Positions 8,667 to 18,705 are shown, numbered from the stretch's first letter. The stretch is 64,000 bases of DNA from Flavobacterium noncentrifugens (GCF_900100375.1 NZ_FNEZ01000007.1:1-64000); one strand, 5' to 3'. Notes: a model not told the origin generated them from the letters alone. Program-made: numbers and translations.

Positions 8667-8690
8667 CTTCATCATTTAAAACATTAAATC

Positions 8691-9530
8691 ATGAAGCATT
8701 CCAATCAAAAAACGTGGTTCATTACCGGCGCTTCCAAAGGGCTCGGACTCGCATTGGCAACAAAACTTCTTAACGAAGGTTATGCTGTTGCAGCGACTTC
8801 GCGAAATTCTAAAAATTTTCCGGAAGTTTTACTCCAAAATCAGGATTTCCTGGCTTTGCAAACTGATTTATCTGATGAAAATAGCATCCGGAATTCAGTC
8901 GAGCAAACCGTCAATCATTTCGGCAAAATTGATGTCGTTGTCAACAATGCCGGTTACGGAATTGGCGGCGCCATCGAAGAACTCAGCGAAACCGAAATCA
9001 GCCAGAGTTTCGATGTCAATGTTTTCGCTACCTTAAAAGTCATCAAATCAGTCATGCCGCATTTGCGGGCGCAGCGCTCCGGGCATATTATCAATATTTC
9101 GTCGATTGCCGGATTTGCTGCAGCAACCGGCTGGGCCGTTTATGCGGCGGTAAAATTTGCAGTCGTTGGCTTATCAGAAGTTTTGGCAGAAGATGTCAAA
9201 GAATTCGGTATTCACGTTACAGTTGTAGAACCCGGCGCTTTCCGAACGCAATTCCTGAGTTCAGAATCTTTGGTTCTCGCGCAAAATCCGATCGAAGATT
9301 ACACAGAGATCAGAAAATCCCACGAGCGCTACGCTTCTTTCGACGGTGCGCAGATTGGCGATCCGGACAAAGCCGCATCCGTATTTATCGACCTGGTTAA
9401 AAACCCGAATCCGCCGATCCGGTTGTTTCTGGGCAGCGATGCTTTCAACCGCGCGACAGAAAAAGTCAGCATCCTGAGTGACGACTTGCAAAACTGGAAA
9501 GCCGTTTCCATTTCAACCGATTTCAATTAA
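8691..9530 (+). CDS. Short-chain dehydrogenase/reductase (first of a tandem pair)
   Basis: A 279-residue classical SDR. The TGASKGLG cofactor motif is near residue 12, NNAGYG is near residue 85, and the active site YxxxK appears as YAAVK. The fold is an NAD(P)-binding Rossmann; the substrate cannot be read from sequence. A second SDR of identical length follows 16 bp downstream, indicating tandem duplication and a shared transcript under the AraC regulator just upstream. Confidence 0.92.
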   Translation: MKHSNQKTWFITGASKGLGLALATKLLNEGYAVAATSRNSKNFPEVLLQNQDFLALQTDLSDENSIRNSVEQTVNHFGKIDVVVNNAGYGIGGAIEELSETEISQSFDVNVFATLKVIKSVMPHLRAQRSGHIINISSIAGFAAATGWAVYAAVKFAVVGLSEVLAEDVKEFGIHVTVVEPGAFRTQFLSSESLVLAQNPIEDYTEIRKSHERYASFDGAQIGDPDKAASVFIDLVKNPNPPIRLFLGSDAFNRATEKVSILSDDLQNWKAVSISTDFN

Positions 9531-9546
9531 TTTTCAAACAACAATC

Positions 9547-10386
9547 ATGAGCAACAAAAAAGTATGGTTTATCACCGGAGCTTCACAAGGTTTCGGATTA
9601 ATATTGGCAAAAAAATTATTAGAAAAAGGCGATTTTGTCGCAGCCACTTCAAGAAGAAAATCTGATTTGGAACGTGAAATTTCACCAAAGTCTAATCAAT
9701 TTCTTCCACTAGAAATGAACCTGACCGATGAAAACGATGTCAAAAAAGCGATCGATGAAACAATCGCTGCTTTCGGAAAAATCGACAACATTATCAATAA
9801 CGCCGGTTACGGTTTGCTTGGCGCGGTTGAAGAATTATCAGATGCGGAGGCAAGACAAAATTTCGACGTCAATGTCTTCGGATCATTAAATGTTATTCGT
9901 CAGGCGTTACCGCATATGCGCAGGCAACAATCGGGACACATTTTCAACATTGCATCAATCGGTGGTTATTTGGGAGATTTTCCGGGATTCGGGATTTACT
10001 GCGCCACTAAATTTGCAGTCGTCGGATTTTCTGAAGCGATGGCGATCGAACTCAAAGATTTCGGGATCAACGTCACCGCAGTACTTCCCGGTTATTTCAG
10101 AACCAATTTCCTGACATCGGGTTCGTTGTCCACGCCGCAAAATCCGCTTGACGATTACAAATCAACACGCGAATCACAGGAATTACACCAGCAGCAAATC
10201 AACAACAACCAACCCGGAGATCCTGAAAAAGGCGCGGCAGCGATCATTCAGATTGCTGGAGAAAAAAATCCGCCAGTACATTTATTCCTCGGAAGCGATG
10301 CGTATGGATTGGCGAAAACCAAAGCCGAAAATGTGATGAACGAGCTCGAAGTATGGAAATCGGTGACTGTAAATACCGATTTTTAA
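9547..10386 (+). CDS. Short-chain dehydrogenase/reductase (second of a tandem pair)
   Basis: A 279-residue classical SDR with TGASQGFG, NNAGYG and the active-site YCATK. The ATG at 9547 is chosen because MSNKKVWFITG aligns with MKHSNQKTWFITG of its neighbour; upstream in-frame codons overlap the first SDR and are not conserved. The two enzymes share length and most motifs, so they probably arose by duplication and then diverged in substrate. A strong bidirectional terminator follows. Confidence 0.92.
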   Translation: MSNKKVWFITGASQGFGLILAKKLLEKGDFVAATSRRKSDLEREISPKSNQFLPLEMNLTDENDVKKAIDETIAAFGKIDNIINNAGYGLLGAVEELSDAEARQNFDVNVFGSLNVIRQALPHMRRQQSGHIFNIASIGGYLGDFPGFGIYCATKFAVVGFSEAMAIELKDFGINVTAVLPGYFRTNFLTSGSLSTPQNPLDDYKSTRESQELHQQQINNNQPGDPEKGAAAIIQIAGEKNPPVHLFLGSDAYGLAKTKAENVMNELEVWKSVTVNTDF

Positions 10387-10402
10387 ATTCTTCTAACAAA
10401 CC

Positions 10403-10442
10403 AAAAAGCTACAGAATCAACTATATGAAACTGTAGCTTTTT
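10403..10442. terminator. Bidirectional terminator between the SDR and cyanophycin genes
   Basis: AAAAAGCTACAG (10403-10414) pairs perfectly with CTGTAGCTTTTT (10431-10442). It serves the SDR operon on the plus strand and the isoaspartyl peptidase gene on the minus strand. Confidence 0.9.
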
Positions 10443-10461
10443 TATTTATACAGATATTTTG

Positions 10462-11304
10462 TTATTCGAAAACTTCTTCTTTTTCCCCATCAAAACTCGC
10501 AAATACCATACTCGGATGCGAATCCTGATGAAAGATATTTCCATGGGAATCAATCGCGATTGCTCCGGCAAAACCATCAAAAGGCTTTAATTCCTCAAAA
10601 GTCTTCTCAAATGCTTTTTCAATGGTAAAGCCATCGGTGACACGCGTGACAATTTTTGCTGCGACAGCGCCGCTGACAATGTCTTCGCCGACACCGGTTA
10701 AACTGACGCCGCAAAAATGATTGGCATAATTTCCGGCTACAGTAGCCGAATCGGAAACGCGCCCCGGAATTTCAAAACCTTTTCCGCCGGTTGAAGTCGC
10801 AACCGCTATTTTTCCGTGTGTATCTAATGCGACACAGCCTACTGTTCCGGTTCCAGTTGGTGCTTTCTTGGCCACGTATTCTGCACGGCGTTGCGGAATT
10901 TCAGTCGAAAAAACCTCAAAACCCAATTTGCGTGCAAAATCGGTTGCACCATCGCCGCCCAAAACCTTATCTTCGCTGTCCATCAGCAATTGCGCCACCT
11001 GAATAGGATTTTTGACTTCTTCTATATTAATGACACCGCTCATTTTTTGGGTCGAGCCGTCCATTAACGATGCGCTCATCCGGATTTTCCCGTCGCTTTG
11101 AATTTGCGAACCGGTTCCGGCATTGAACAATTCGTCATCTTCCAATAAAGTAACGGCATGAACCACCGTTTCCAAAGCCGAATGATGCTGTAAAAAGTCG
11201 TACGAATTCTTAACAATTCTAAGCAAAGCCTGTTGTTTGGCGACTTTCGTTTCGTGGTTGGTCGATGATTCCGAAAAGAAACCGCCGTGAATGATAATTT
11301 TCAT
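10462..11304 (-). CDS. iaaA: Isoaspartyl peptidase / plant-type L-asparaginase
   Basis: An Ntn-hydrolase precursor of 280 residues. It autocleaves before the catalytic threonine (T154 in GTGTVGCVALD) into two chains. NAGTGS at 61-66 and the TSTGG block complete the family signature. These enzymes hydrolyse beta-aspartyl dipeptides. Here the gene lies nine bases downstream of cyanophycinase, so its likely job is to split beta-Asp-Arg released from cyanophycin into aspartate and arginine. The reaction is family knowledge; the substrate comes from context. The alpha chain is somewhat shorter than that of E. coli IaaA. Confidence 0.92.
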   Translation of the reverse strand: MKIIIHGGFFSESSTNHETKVAKQQALLRIVKNSYDFLQHHSALETVVHAVTLLEDDELFNAGTGSQIQSDGKIRMSASLMDGSTQKMSGVINIEEVKNPIQVAQLLMDSEDKVLGGDGATDFARKLGFEVFSTEIPQRRAEYVAKKAPTGTGTVGCVALDTHGKIAVATSTGGKGFEIPGRVSDSATVAGNYANHFCGVSLTGVGEDIVSGAVAAKIVTRVTDGFTIEKAFEKTFEELKPFDGFAGAIAIDSHGNIFHQDSHPSMVFASFDGEKEEVFE

Positions 11305-11313
11305 GTGTGGATT

Positions 11314-12213
11314 TTAGTCGTCTGAAAGCATTTTTAATTCATCTGCATATTGCGACGACTGGATGTTCATTTTGTGTGTTTTCAAATCGAAAGTGTCGTA
11401 TTTGCTCATCACATGCGTGACCAAATGGTTGATCGAGATTGGCTGGCCCATTTCAACCTGCGTTAAATTCGTATCTTTAATTTCACGCCCATCCACCAAA
11501 ATCACAAGCCCAGAACCAATTGCTTCCATTTTTTCATTGTTGGTAATCAGCAAACCGGTGTCTTCCCCAAGCCCGATTCCCAAAACTTTTGGGTTTCCAA
11601 CAACAGCCTGGAACAATCTTCCGATCCTGCCGCGCTGCACAAAATGCGTGTCGATGATCACGCCGTCAATGAGTCCGAGTCCACTCGTAATTTTCACTTC
11701 ACCTTTCAGCAAAGCTTCAGAACTGCTGCCCTGGTAAATCATCGTGTTCGACGCCGCCGCGGCTCCCGCAGAAGTTCCGGCATATATAAAGTCTTCATTG
11801 TGGTATTTGTCGAGGATCAGGTCGTGAAATTCCGTTCCGCCTAAAATGGATGTCAGCCTCAACTGATCGCCGCCGGTAAAAATCAATACATCAGCTGCTT
11901 TTACACGATCTAGCACTTCCTGGCTCGTTGCCTGTTCTCGCTTTTCGATATGCAAAACGTCCACATTTTTCGCGCCCAGATAATTAAATGCTTTTACGTA
12001 TTCTGGTCCGATTTCACGCGGAATTTTCGAAGCCGTCGTAATGACTTCAATTCGCGAATCGATTTTATTCTTGGACTCGTTCAGGATCCGTTTCAGAATT
12101 CCGGTTTCAAAAAAGTTCAGATTATTGGCTACATTGGCATCCAGGTTCGTTTCAGTAAAACTCCCTTTGTCAACGGCGCCGCCTATAATGATTAATTTTC
12201 CTCGTATGTTCAT
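11314..12213 (-). CDS. cphB: Cyanophycinase
   Basis: A 299-residue serine exopeptidase (S51 family) that cuts cyanophycin, multi-L-arginyl-poly-L-aspartate, into beta-Asp-Arg dipeptides. The nucleophile is S148 in GTSAGAAAAS, and the family GGDQ motif is at 114-117. No signal peptide is present, so it acts inside the cell. It is transcribed with the isoaspartyl peptidase and divergently from cyanophycin synthetase, giving one locus for making and using the polymer. Confidence 0.93.
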   Translation of the reverse strand: MNIRGKLIIIGGAVDKGSFTETNLDANVANNLNFFETGILKRILNESKNKIDSRIEVITTASKIPREIGPEYVKAFNYLGAKNVDVLHIEKREQATSQEVLDRVKAADVLIFTGGDQLRLTSILGGTEFHDLILDKYHNEDFIYAGTSAGAAAASNTMIYQGSSSEALLKGEVKITSGLGLIDGVIIDTHFVQRGRIGRLFQAVVGNPKVLGIGLGEDTGLLITNNEKMEAIGSGLVILVDGREIKDTNLTQVEMGQPISINHLVTHVMSKYDTFDLKTHKMNIQSSQYADELKMLSDD

Positions 12214-12279
12214 CTGGTAAAAATAACCAAAAATTAAAATAAACCAAACGTATTTATGTTTTTTAGAAGCAGAAAATTC

Positions 12280-12375
12280 GGGCGTTAAAGGAACTTTTGT
12301 CCCGCTATCCGTTGCAATCTTAGCTATTAAATTAGCATTTAATAGCTAAGGATTTCCACTGCTATCGGGGCTAAA
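12280..12375. repeat. Dispersed intergenic palindromic repeat, copy E
   Basis: GGGCGTTAAAGG...CCGCTATCCGTTGCAATCTT and GGATTTCCACTGCTATCGGGGC surround a perfect inner palindrome built on AGCTATTAAAT/ATTTAATAGCT (about 12322-12349). It fills part of the 340-bp divergent cphB-cphA spacer. The remainder (12376-12553) is AT-rich and should hold the cphA promoter, but no perfect TAnnTTTG is seen. Confidence 0.65.
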
Positions 12376-12553
12376 TAACAAGAGCTTCGTTTCCATCACA
12401 ACAATTCCCGACTGAAAATCAGGTTCCAAAAAAGAAAAACCTCAAATAAATCAAATAAATTTTGAAAACCTGCTGGAAAAATTTACTTTAGTAAAATCAA
12501 TACCTTTTCTTTTTAACAAAACTGCTATCAAATAAACAAACATTACTTCGTCT

Positions 12554-15178
12554 ATGAAAATCTTAAAAGTGCAGGCGCTTCGCGGCCCGAATATCTGGAG
12601 TGTCCAAAGAAAAAAATTAATCCAGATGCGTTTGGATCTCGAAGAAATGGAGCAATTTCCAACCAATAAAATCGACGGTTTTCAAGGGCGCATCATGGCG
12701 ATGTTTCCTACCATGTACGAGCATCGTTGCTCCGAAGGCGTCGACGGTGGGTTTTTCATGCGCGTTGAGCAAGGCACCTGGATGGGACATGTGATCGAGC
12801 ACATCGCCCTTGAAATCCAGACACTTGCCGGAATGGAAACTGGTTTCGGACGCACCCGCGAAACCAAAACGCCCGGAATTTACAACGTTGTTTTTAGTTA
12901 TACCGAAGAAAATGTCGGGCTTTTCGCAGCCGAAAGTGCTGTAAATATCGCCGAAGCTTTAATCGCCGGAACAGATTATGATCTTGAAGGCGACATCCAG
13001 AAAATGCGCGAAATCCGAGAACGCGTAAGGCTTGGGCCAAGCACGGGAAGTATCGTTGAAGAAGCCGTTGCCCGAGATATTCCGTGGATTCGCCTCGGAA
13101 CGAATTCACTCGTACAACTCGGATATGGCGTCAATCAAATGCGTTTTCAGGCGACCATTACGTGTAAAACGAGCAACATTGCAGTCGATATTGCGTGTAA
13201 TAAGGAAGAAACCAAACGCATGCTCGATAACGCTTCTATTCCCGTTGCCAGTGGTGGCATTTGTATGGAAGAAGAAGATTTGAAAACAGTTGTTGACAAA
13301 ATCGGTTATCCAATTGTAATCAAACCGCTCGACGGAAACCACGGAAAAGGCGCTTCTATTAATGTATTGAACTGGGAAGATGCCGTTGCAGGATTGGCTT
13401 ACGCAAAAACGTACAGCCGCCGCGTCATCGTCGAAAAATTCATCACCGGTTTTGATTTTCGGGTTTTGGTTATCGACAACAAACTCGTTGCAGCAGCGAA
13501 ACGCGTTCCGGCACACGTCGTCGGAAACGGAACCCATGCTTTACAGGAATTGATTGACACGGTCAATCTCGATCCGCGACGCGGTTACGGACATGAAAAT
13601 GTCCTGACTCAAATTGATGTCGATCGCGACACCTTGGATTTACTAGAAAAATTAAATTATACTTTAGAAACCGTACCTAAAAACGGAGAGATTGTTTATT
13701 TAAAATCAACTGCCAATCTCAGTACCGGCGGAACTTCTGTCGACGTTACCGACATGATGCACCCCGAAAATATTTTCCTAGCCGAACGCATCTCGCGTGT
13801 CATCGGACTCGATATTTGCGGTGTCGACATCATGGCAGAAAATTTAACGCAGCCTTTAAAAGAAAACGGCGGTTGTATTTTGGAAGTCAACGCAGCCCCA
13901 GGTTTCCGCATGCACTTAGCGCCGTCTGAAGGTTTGCCGAGAAATGTAGCCGCTCCGGTAATCGACATGTTGTACCCGCCAGGAAAACCAAGCCGCATCC
14001 CAATCATCGCGGTAACCGGAACCAATGGAAAAACGACCACTACCCGATTGCTTGCCCATATTGTAAAAAACAACGGTTATAAAGTGGGCTTTACGACATC
14101 TGACGGAATTTACATCCAGAACCACATGATGGAAAAAGGCGACACGACAGGGCCATTAAGTGCAGAATACATTTTAAAAGATCCAACAGTGGAATTTGCA
14201 ATTCTGGAAACAGCCCGTGGCGGAATTTTACGTTCTGGTCTGGGTTTTAGCCGTTGCGATATTGCTGTTGTAACCAATATTCAGGAAGACCATTTGGGAA
14301 TCAGCGACATTCATACACTTGACGATCTGGCACGTGTCAAAAGCACCGTTGCAAAAAGCGTCAAAAAAGACGGCTGGGCGATTTTAAATGCTGAAGATGA
14401 GCAATGCGTCAAAATCGCATCTGAACTCAGTTGCAATGTGGCGTATTTCAGCATGGATGAAGAAAATCCGCTGATTAAAAAACTGAGCAAAGAAGGAAAA
14501 ATTGTCGCCGTTTATGAAAATGGTTTCATTACCGTTAAAAAAGGCGAATGGAAAATCCGTGTGGAAAGGGCGACGCATGTGCCGCTGACTTTAGGCGGAA
14601 AAGCAAAATTCATGATCGCAAATGCGCTCGCCGCAACCTTGGCCGCTTATTTATGGGGATTCAAAACAGAAGACATCAGCTTGTCCTTACAGACTTTTAT
14701 TCCGAGTGTCGCGCAAACGCCTGGAAGAATGAACATTTTCGACTTCAAGCGCTTTAAAGTACTGATCGATTTTGCCCACAATCCGTCGGGATATTTAGGA
14801 GTCGAGGACTTTTTGAACAGTGTCGATGCGAATAAAAAAATCGGGATTATTGCCGGTGTTGGCGACCGACGCGATGAAGACATTAAAGAATGTGCGAAAA
14901 TCGCCGGAAGAATGTTCGATCATATTATCATCCGCCAGGAAAAACATTTGCGCGGAAGAACCGAACAGGAAATCATCGATTTAATCCTTGAAGGCATTGC
15001 AGAATCAGGAAGAAACGTGACGCATGAAATCATTACAAAAGAGGTCGAAGCGATCAAACACGCGATCAATTCGGCAGAAGAAGGTACGTTTATTGTAGCT
15101 TTAAGCGATGTGGTGACGAACGCGATTGAAATCGTACAGGAATATTTAGATAAAGAAAACGAGGAAGGTATTGTCTAA
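12554..15178 (+). CDS. cphA: Cyanophycin synthetase
   Basis: The 874-residue ATP-dependent enzyme builds the aspartate backbone and adds arginine side chains. An N-terminal domain (about 1-160) precedes an ATP-grasp domain (about 160-480; GYPIVIKPLDGNHGKG near 250). A Mur-ligase-like domain with the P-loop VTGTNGKTTTTR begins near residue 487. The length matches cyanobacterial CphA, and both active centres look intact. It is divergent from cphB-iaaA. The locus implies storage of nitrogen, carbon and energy as cyanophycin, which is known in some heterotrophs. Confidence 0.95.
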   Translation: MKILKVQALRGPNIWSVQRKKLIQMRLDLEEMEQFPTNKIDGFQGRIMAMFPTMYEHRCSEGVDGGFFMRVEQGTWMGHVIEHIALEIQTLAGMETGFGRTRETKTPGIYNVVFSYTEENVGLFAAESAVNIAEALIAGTDYDLEGDIQKMREIRERVRLGPSTGSIVEEAVARDIPWIRLGTNSLVQLGYGVNQMRFQATITCKTSNIAVDIACNKEETKRMLDNASIPVASGGICMEEEDLKTVVDKIGYPIVIKPLDGNHGKGASINVLNWEDAVAGLAYAKTYSRRVIVEKFITGFDFRVLVIDNKLVAAAKRVPAHVVGNGTHALQELIDTVNLDPRRGYGHENVLTQIDVDRDTLDLLEKLNYTLETVPKNGEIVYLKSTANLSTGGTSVDVTDMMHPENIFLAERISRVIGLDICGVDIMAENLTQPLKENGGCILEVNAAPGFRMHLAPSEGLPRNVAAPVIDMLYPPGKPSRIPIIAVTGTNGKTTTTRLLAHIVKNNGYKVGFTTSDGIYIQNHMMEKGDTTGPLSAEYILKDPTVEFAILETARGGILRSGLGFSRCDIAVVTNIQEDHLGISDIHTLDDLARVKSTVAKSVKKDGWAILNAEDEQCVKIASELSCNVAYFSMDEENPLIKKLSKEGKIVAVYENGFITVKKGEWKIRVERATHVPLTLGGKAKFMIANALAATLAAYLWGFKTEDISLSLQTFIPSVAQTPGRMNIFDFKRFKVLIDFAHNPSGYLGVEDFLNSVDANKKIGIIAGVGDRRDEDIKECAKIAGRMFDHIIIRQEKHLRGRTEQEIIDLILEGIAESGRNVTHEIITKEVEAIKHAINSAEEGTFIVALSDVVTNAIEIVQEYLDKENEEGIV

Positions 15179-15347
15179 TTTTTGTTGATTATCGGAAATT
15201 TCATAGTCAGAATAAGTTTGAACCATTAAGAAATGAAGGAACATTAAGACAAATGGCTTCATGCTTTCTTAATACCTTCTGGTTTATAAAAAAATTTAAT
15301 CGGCTGAAATTTAAAACAGCTAATCAATAATTTTACGAGATTGTAAC

Positions 15348-15397
15348 AAAGGATCATGTTAACAGACCAACAAAGTCAGTTTTCATGATCCTTTTTT
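15348..15397 (+). terminator. Terminator upstream of the S9 peptidase gene
   Basis: AAAGGATCATG (15348-15358) pairs perfectly with CATGATCCTTT (15384-15394), followed by T. It lies 170 bp after cphA and may end that transcript. Confidence 0.75.
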
Positions 15398-15399
15398 AA

Positions 15400-15407
15400 T
15401 ACTTTTG
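15400..15407 (+). promoter_or_regulatory. -7 element of the S9 peptidase gene
   Basis: TACTTTTG lies 22 bases before the ATG. The -33 position falls in the terminator hairpin, which has TTTT but no TTG. Confidence 0.5.
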
Positions 15408-15429
15408 TTTTTCAATTAAATCCAAACAC

Positions 15430-17562
15430 ATGAATAAAAAAATCGTACTGTTTTTCAGTTTTTTCATTGCGGTTTCGACCTTTGGGCAAACCAAAAAAAT
15501 CACGCTAGAAGATGGCGTTTTACAGCAGAACAGGTTATTTCGGGCTGATAAATTATTGGGTTTCCAATGGATACCGAACACCAACAAATATGTTTATGTT
15601 GCCGATTCGTATAAGAAATTAATGACGGCCAACACTGCAAATTCCAAAGCAACCGAATTGGTCACACTTGCAGATCTAAACAAAGCCTTGTCATCAGATT
15701 TTAAAAACTTCTTCGGGTTAGAATGGAAAGATGCAAATACATTTATCGTTAGCAAAGACAACAAATATTACGAATACAATCTTTCCACAAAAGCTGGAAA
15801 ACTCATTTCTGAACTCCCTGAAAAAGCAGAAAACGCCGCATTTGATGATCAGAAAAACAATATTGCTTACACCCAAAAAAACAATCTGTATATTTTAAAT
15901 GCCAATAAAGAAAAAGTCGCCGTAACCAATGAAAGCAACGAAGCAATCGTTTCAGGACAGTTTTTTGCAAGAAGCGAATTCGGGATTACTGTGGGAACAT
16001 TCTGGTCGCCAAAAGCTAATTATTTAGCCTTTTACCAAAAAGACCAGACCGAAGTGGCCGATTATCCATTATTGGACATCAATGAAACTCCGGGAAAATT
16101 AGAAAATATCAAATATCCGATGATCGGGCAAAAAAGCGAAAAACCAAGGGTCGGGATTTACAACCTGGCTTCTAAAAAAACAGTTTTCATTGCGCCAAGA
16201 GGAAATGCTGATGACTACTTAACGAACCTTTCTTGGACTCCAGATGAAAAATTTGTAGTGATCGCTGAACTGAACCGCGGGCAAAACGACATGCATTTAA
16301 ATGTGTACGATGCGAATACGGGCGCTTTCGTCCGTACGATTCTTGAAGAAAAAAACGACAATTGGGTAGAACCGGAACATCCGGCGTTTTTCCCAAACTC
16401 TAAATCAAACAATTTCATCTGGATCAGTGAAAAAGACGGATTCGACAATTTATATTACTATTCGCTTGACGGAAAACTCATCAAACAACTGACACAGAAC
16501 AAATTTGTTGCACATGAGATTTTAGGCGCAAATCCTGCCGGAACAGAAGTTTATTTTACGGCAACAGGCCCAAATCCGACAAATATGTTAGGATATAAAG
16601 TGGATTTAAAAGGAAAGCAAACTTTAATTACCAAGGATGAAGGCACACATACCGTTGCAGTGAGTACCGATGGAAACTGGGTATTTGACGAATATTCAAA
16701 CCATACAACATCTTCAAAATCGTTATTGTACGACAAGAATTTAAAAGCACAGACTTTACTCGTCAGTGCTAACAAATATGACGGTTACCAAATGGGAACT
16801 GCCGAGGTCAAAACGATCAAATCTGCCGATGGAAAAACCGATTTATACACGAGATTGATCAAGCCAAGCAACTTTGACCCGACGAAAAAATATCCGGTTA
16901 TGGTGTATGTTTACGGCGGTCCACATGCACAAATGATCACGAATTCCTACCTTGACGGAGCCAATTTATGGATGTACTGGATGGCCGAGCAAGGTTATCT
17001 TGTCTTTACAGTCGACAACCGTGGCTCGGGAAATCGCGGATTTGCATTCGAAAGCATCATCCATGGAAGATTGGGTGTCAACGAAATGGACGACCAGATC
17101 AAAGGTGTGGATTATCTAAAATCATTGCCTTATGTTGACGGCAATCGATTGGCAGTTCACGGCTGGAGTTTCGGCGGATTCATGACTACTTCACTAATGT
17201 TGAGAAAACCTGATGCGTTTAAAGTAGGTGTTGCCGGCGGCCCGGTAACCGACTGGAAATACTATGAAGTCATGTATGGTGAGCGTTACATGGACACGCC
17301 TGCAGAAAATCAAAAAGGTTTTGATGAAGCCAGTACACTGAATTATGTCAAAGATTTAAAAGGAAAACTGCTCTTAATTCACGGAACGAGTGACGATGTG
17401 GTCGTGATGCAGCAAAATTTCGCCTTGGTTAAAAAGTTCGTAGAAGCAGAAAAACAAGTCGACTTTTTCCCTTATCCGATGCACAAACACAATGTTGTTG
17501 GCAAAGACCGTGTGCATTTGATGACTAAGGTTTTAAATTATATTATTGATAACAATAAGTAA
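15430..17562 (+). CDS. S9 family prolyl peptidase (DPP IV-like), exported
   Basis: A 710-residue serine peptidase. A signal peptide (about 1-19, ending FGQ) is followed by a DPP IV N-terminal beta-propeller (about 60-450) and an alpha/beta hydrolase domain. The catalytic set is S580 in GWSFGGF, D655 in GTSDDVV and H685/H687 in MHKHN. Such enzymes release dipeptides or tripeptides with proline from peptide N-termini in the periplasm or outer membrane. No T9SS tail is present. It is monocistronic, between a terminator and a palindromic repeat. Confidence 0.93.
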   Translation: MNKKIVLFFSFFIAVSTFGQTKKITLEDGVLQQNRLFRADKLLGFQWIPNTNKYVYVADSYKKLMTANTANSKATELVTLADLNKALSSDFKNFFGLEWKDANTFIVSKDNKYYEYNLSTKAGKLISELPEKAENAAFDDQKNNIAYTQKNNLYILNANKEKVAVTNESNEAIVSGQFFARSEFGITVGTFWSPKANYLAFYQKDQTEVADYPLLDINETPGKLENIKYPMIGQKSEKPRVGIYNLASKKTVFIAPRGNADDYLTNLSWTPDEKFVVIAELNRGQNDMHLNVYDANTGAFVRTILEEKNDNWVEPEHPAFFPNSKSNNFIWISEKDGFDNLYYYSLDGKLIKQLTQNKFVAHEILGANPAGTEVYFTATGPNPTNMLGYKVDLKGKQTLITKDEGTHTVAVSTDGNWVFDEYSNHTTSSKSLLYDKNLKAQTLLVSANKYDGYQMGTAEVKTIKSADGKTDLYTRLIKPSNFDPTKKYPVMVYVYGGPHAQMITNSYLDGANLWMYWMAEQGYLVFTVDNRGSGNRGFAFESIIHGRLGVNEMDDQIKGVDYLKSLPYVDGNRLAVHGWSFGGFMTTSLMLRKPDAFKVGVAGGPVTDWKYYEVMYGERYMDTPAENQKGFDEASTLNYVKDLKGKLLLIHGTSDDVVVMQQNFALVKKFVEAEKQVDFFPYPMHKHNVVGKDRVHLMTKVLNYIIDNNK

Positions 17563-17577
17563 TTTTATTTGAAGCTA

Positions 17578-17697
17578 TTTCCTGCTGTCCGCTAACTCGA
17601 GCAAAGCGAACTGACCGAGCACAAAATCAAAATTATTATTTTGTGGGGTAATCTTTTTTTCGTTCCTCAAAAAAGGGTGCCGCTTCCATCAGGGCTA
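17578..17697. repeat. Dispersed intergenic palindromic repeat, copy F
   Basis: A longer, more diverged member: CCTGCTGTCCGC at one end and GGGTGCCGCTTCCATCAGGGC at the other, with an AATTATTATTTTG core. The right arm matches that of copy C. Confidence 0.55.
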
Positions 17698-17783
17698 AAA
17701 GAGCCAGTCGTAAAAGATTGGCTTTTTTGTTTATTTGTAATTTATTCTATTTACGATGTAACACAAAGATTGCACTTAAAATA

Positions 17784-17791
17784 TATGTTTG
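17784..17791 (+). promoter_or_regulatory. -7 element of the bestrophin gene
   Basis: TATGTTTG fits TAnnTTTG and lies 17 bases before the ATG; no TTG is at consensus distance. Confidence 0.4.
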
Positions 17792-17808
17792 TCCAACAAT
17801 TGTAAAAT

Positions 17809-18702
17809 ATGCTACTCAACAAAAAAATCCCTCTACCGTATATTTTAAGAACCATCAAGTATGAAGTCGTATATGTTTTTGTCATCGGACTTGTCGTATA
17901 CTATCTGACACACGAATTTAAAATGCTGATCCCGATTATGCCAATTGCCATTCCGGCATTTATTGGTACTGCAATATCGGTAATCTTATCGTTTAAATTA
18001 AATCAGTCGTACGACAGATGGTGGGAAGCGCGAAAAATCTGGGGTTCGATTGTAAATGACAGCAGAAATCTAATCATACAATTGCAATCTTTCGTAGAAA
18101 TTCCGGCAGAAGCAGCAATCAAGAAAATTGCTTACCGCCAAATTGCGTGGTGCTATGCGCTTGGGCGACATTTACGAGGACAGGATGTGCTTCAAACTCT
18201 TGAGAAATATTTTTCAGCGGAAGATCTAAATTCCATCAAAAAACACAGCAATAAACCACTTGCCATATTACAGCTGAATGCGATGGACATTGAAAAACTT
18301 AGGAAAAATGCAACATTAGAACTGTTCAGCCAAGTTCAGTTAAACAATACGATTGTAAGTCTCACAAATTCAATGGGAATGGCAGAAAGAATCAAGAACA
18401 CGGTGTTTCCGGTGACTTACAAATATTTCCTGCACCTGATCATTTACCTGTTTGTCATCACGCTTTCCATCTCATTGCGCGACATCGAAAGCTATTTTGA
18501 AATTCCGTTGCTGCTGGTCATTTCGATGGCATTCTTTCTTCTTGAGAAAACGGCAAGCCATTTACAGGATCCGTTTAACGACATGCCGACAGACATTTCT
18601 GTGACTTCAATCGCAACAACCATCGAAATTAATATCATGGATTTGCTGAATGAAGATCAAAAACCAGAACCGCTAAAAACAGATAATTTTTATCTGATGT
18701 AA
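17809..18702 (+). CDS. Bestrophin-family anion channel
   Basis: The 297-residue inner-membrane protein has the bestrophin-family block SFKLNQSYDRWWEARKIWGSI near residues 63-83. Two hydrophobic helices lie before it (about 20-58) and two after it (about 208-245). Bacterial homologues form pentameric ion channels. The gene ends three bases from the convergent gene at 18706, leaving no room for a conventional terminator between them. Confidence 0.92.
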   Translation: MLLNKKIPLPYILRTIKYEVVYVFVIGLVVYYLTHEFKMLIPIMPIAIPAFIGTAISVILSFKLNQSYDRWWEARKIWGSIVNDSRNLIIQLQSFVEIPAEAAIKKIAYRQIAWCYALGRHLRGQDVLQTLEKYFSAEDLNSIKKHSNKPLAILQLNAMDIEKLRKNATLELFSQVQLNNTIVSLTNSMGMAERIKNTVFPVTYKYFLHLIIYLFVITLSISLRDIESYFEIPLLLVISMAFFLLEKTASHLQDPFNDMPTDISVTSIATTIEINIMDLLNEDQKPEPLKTDNFYLM

Positions 18703-18705
18703 AAT

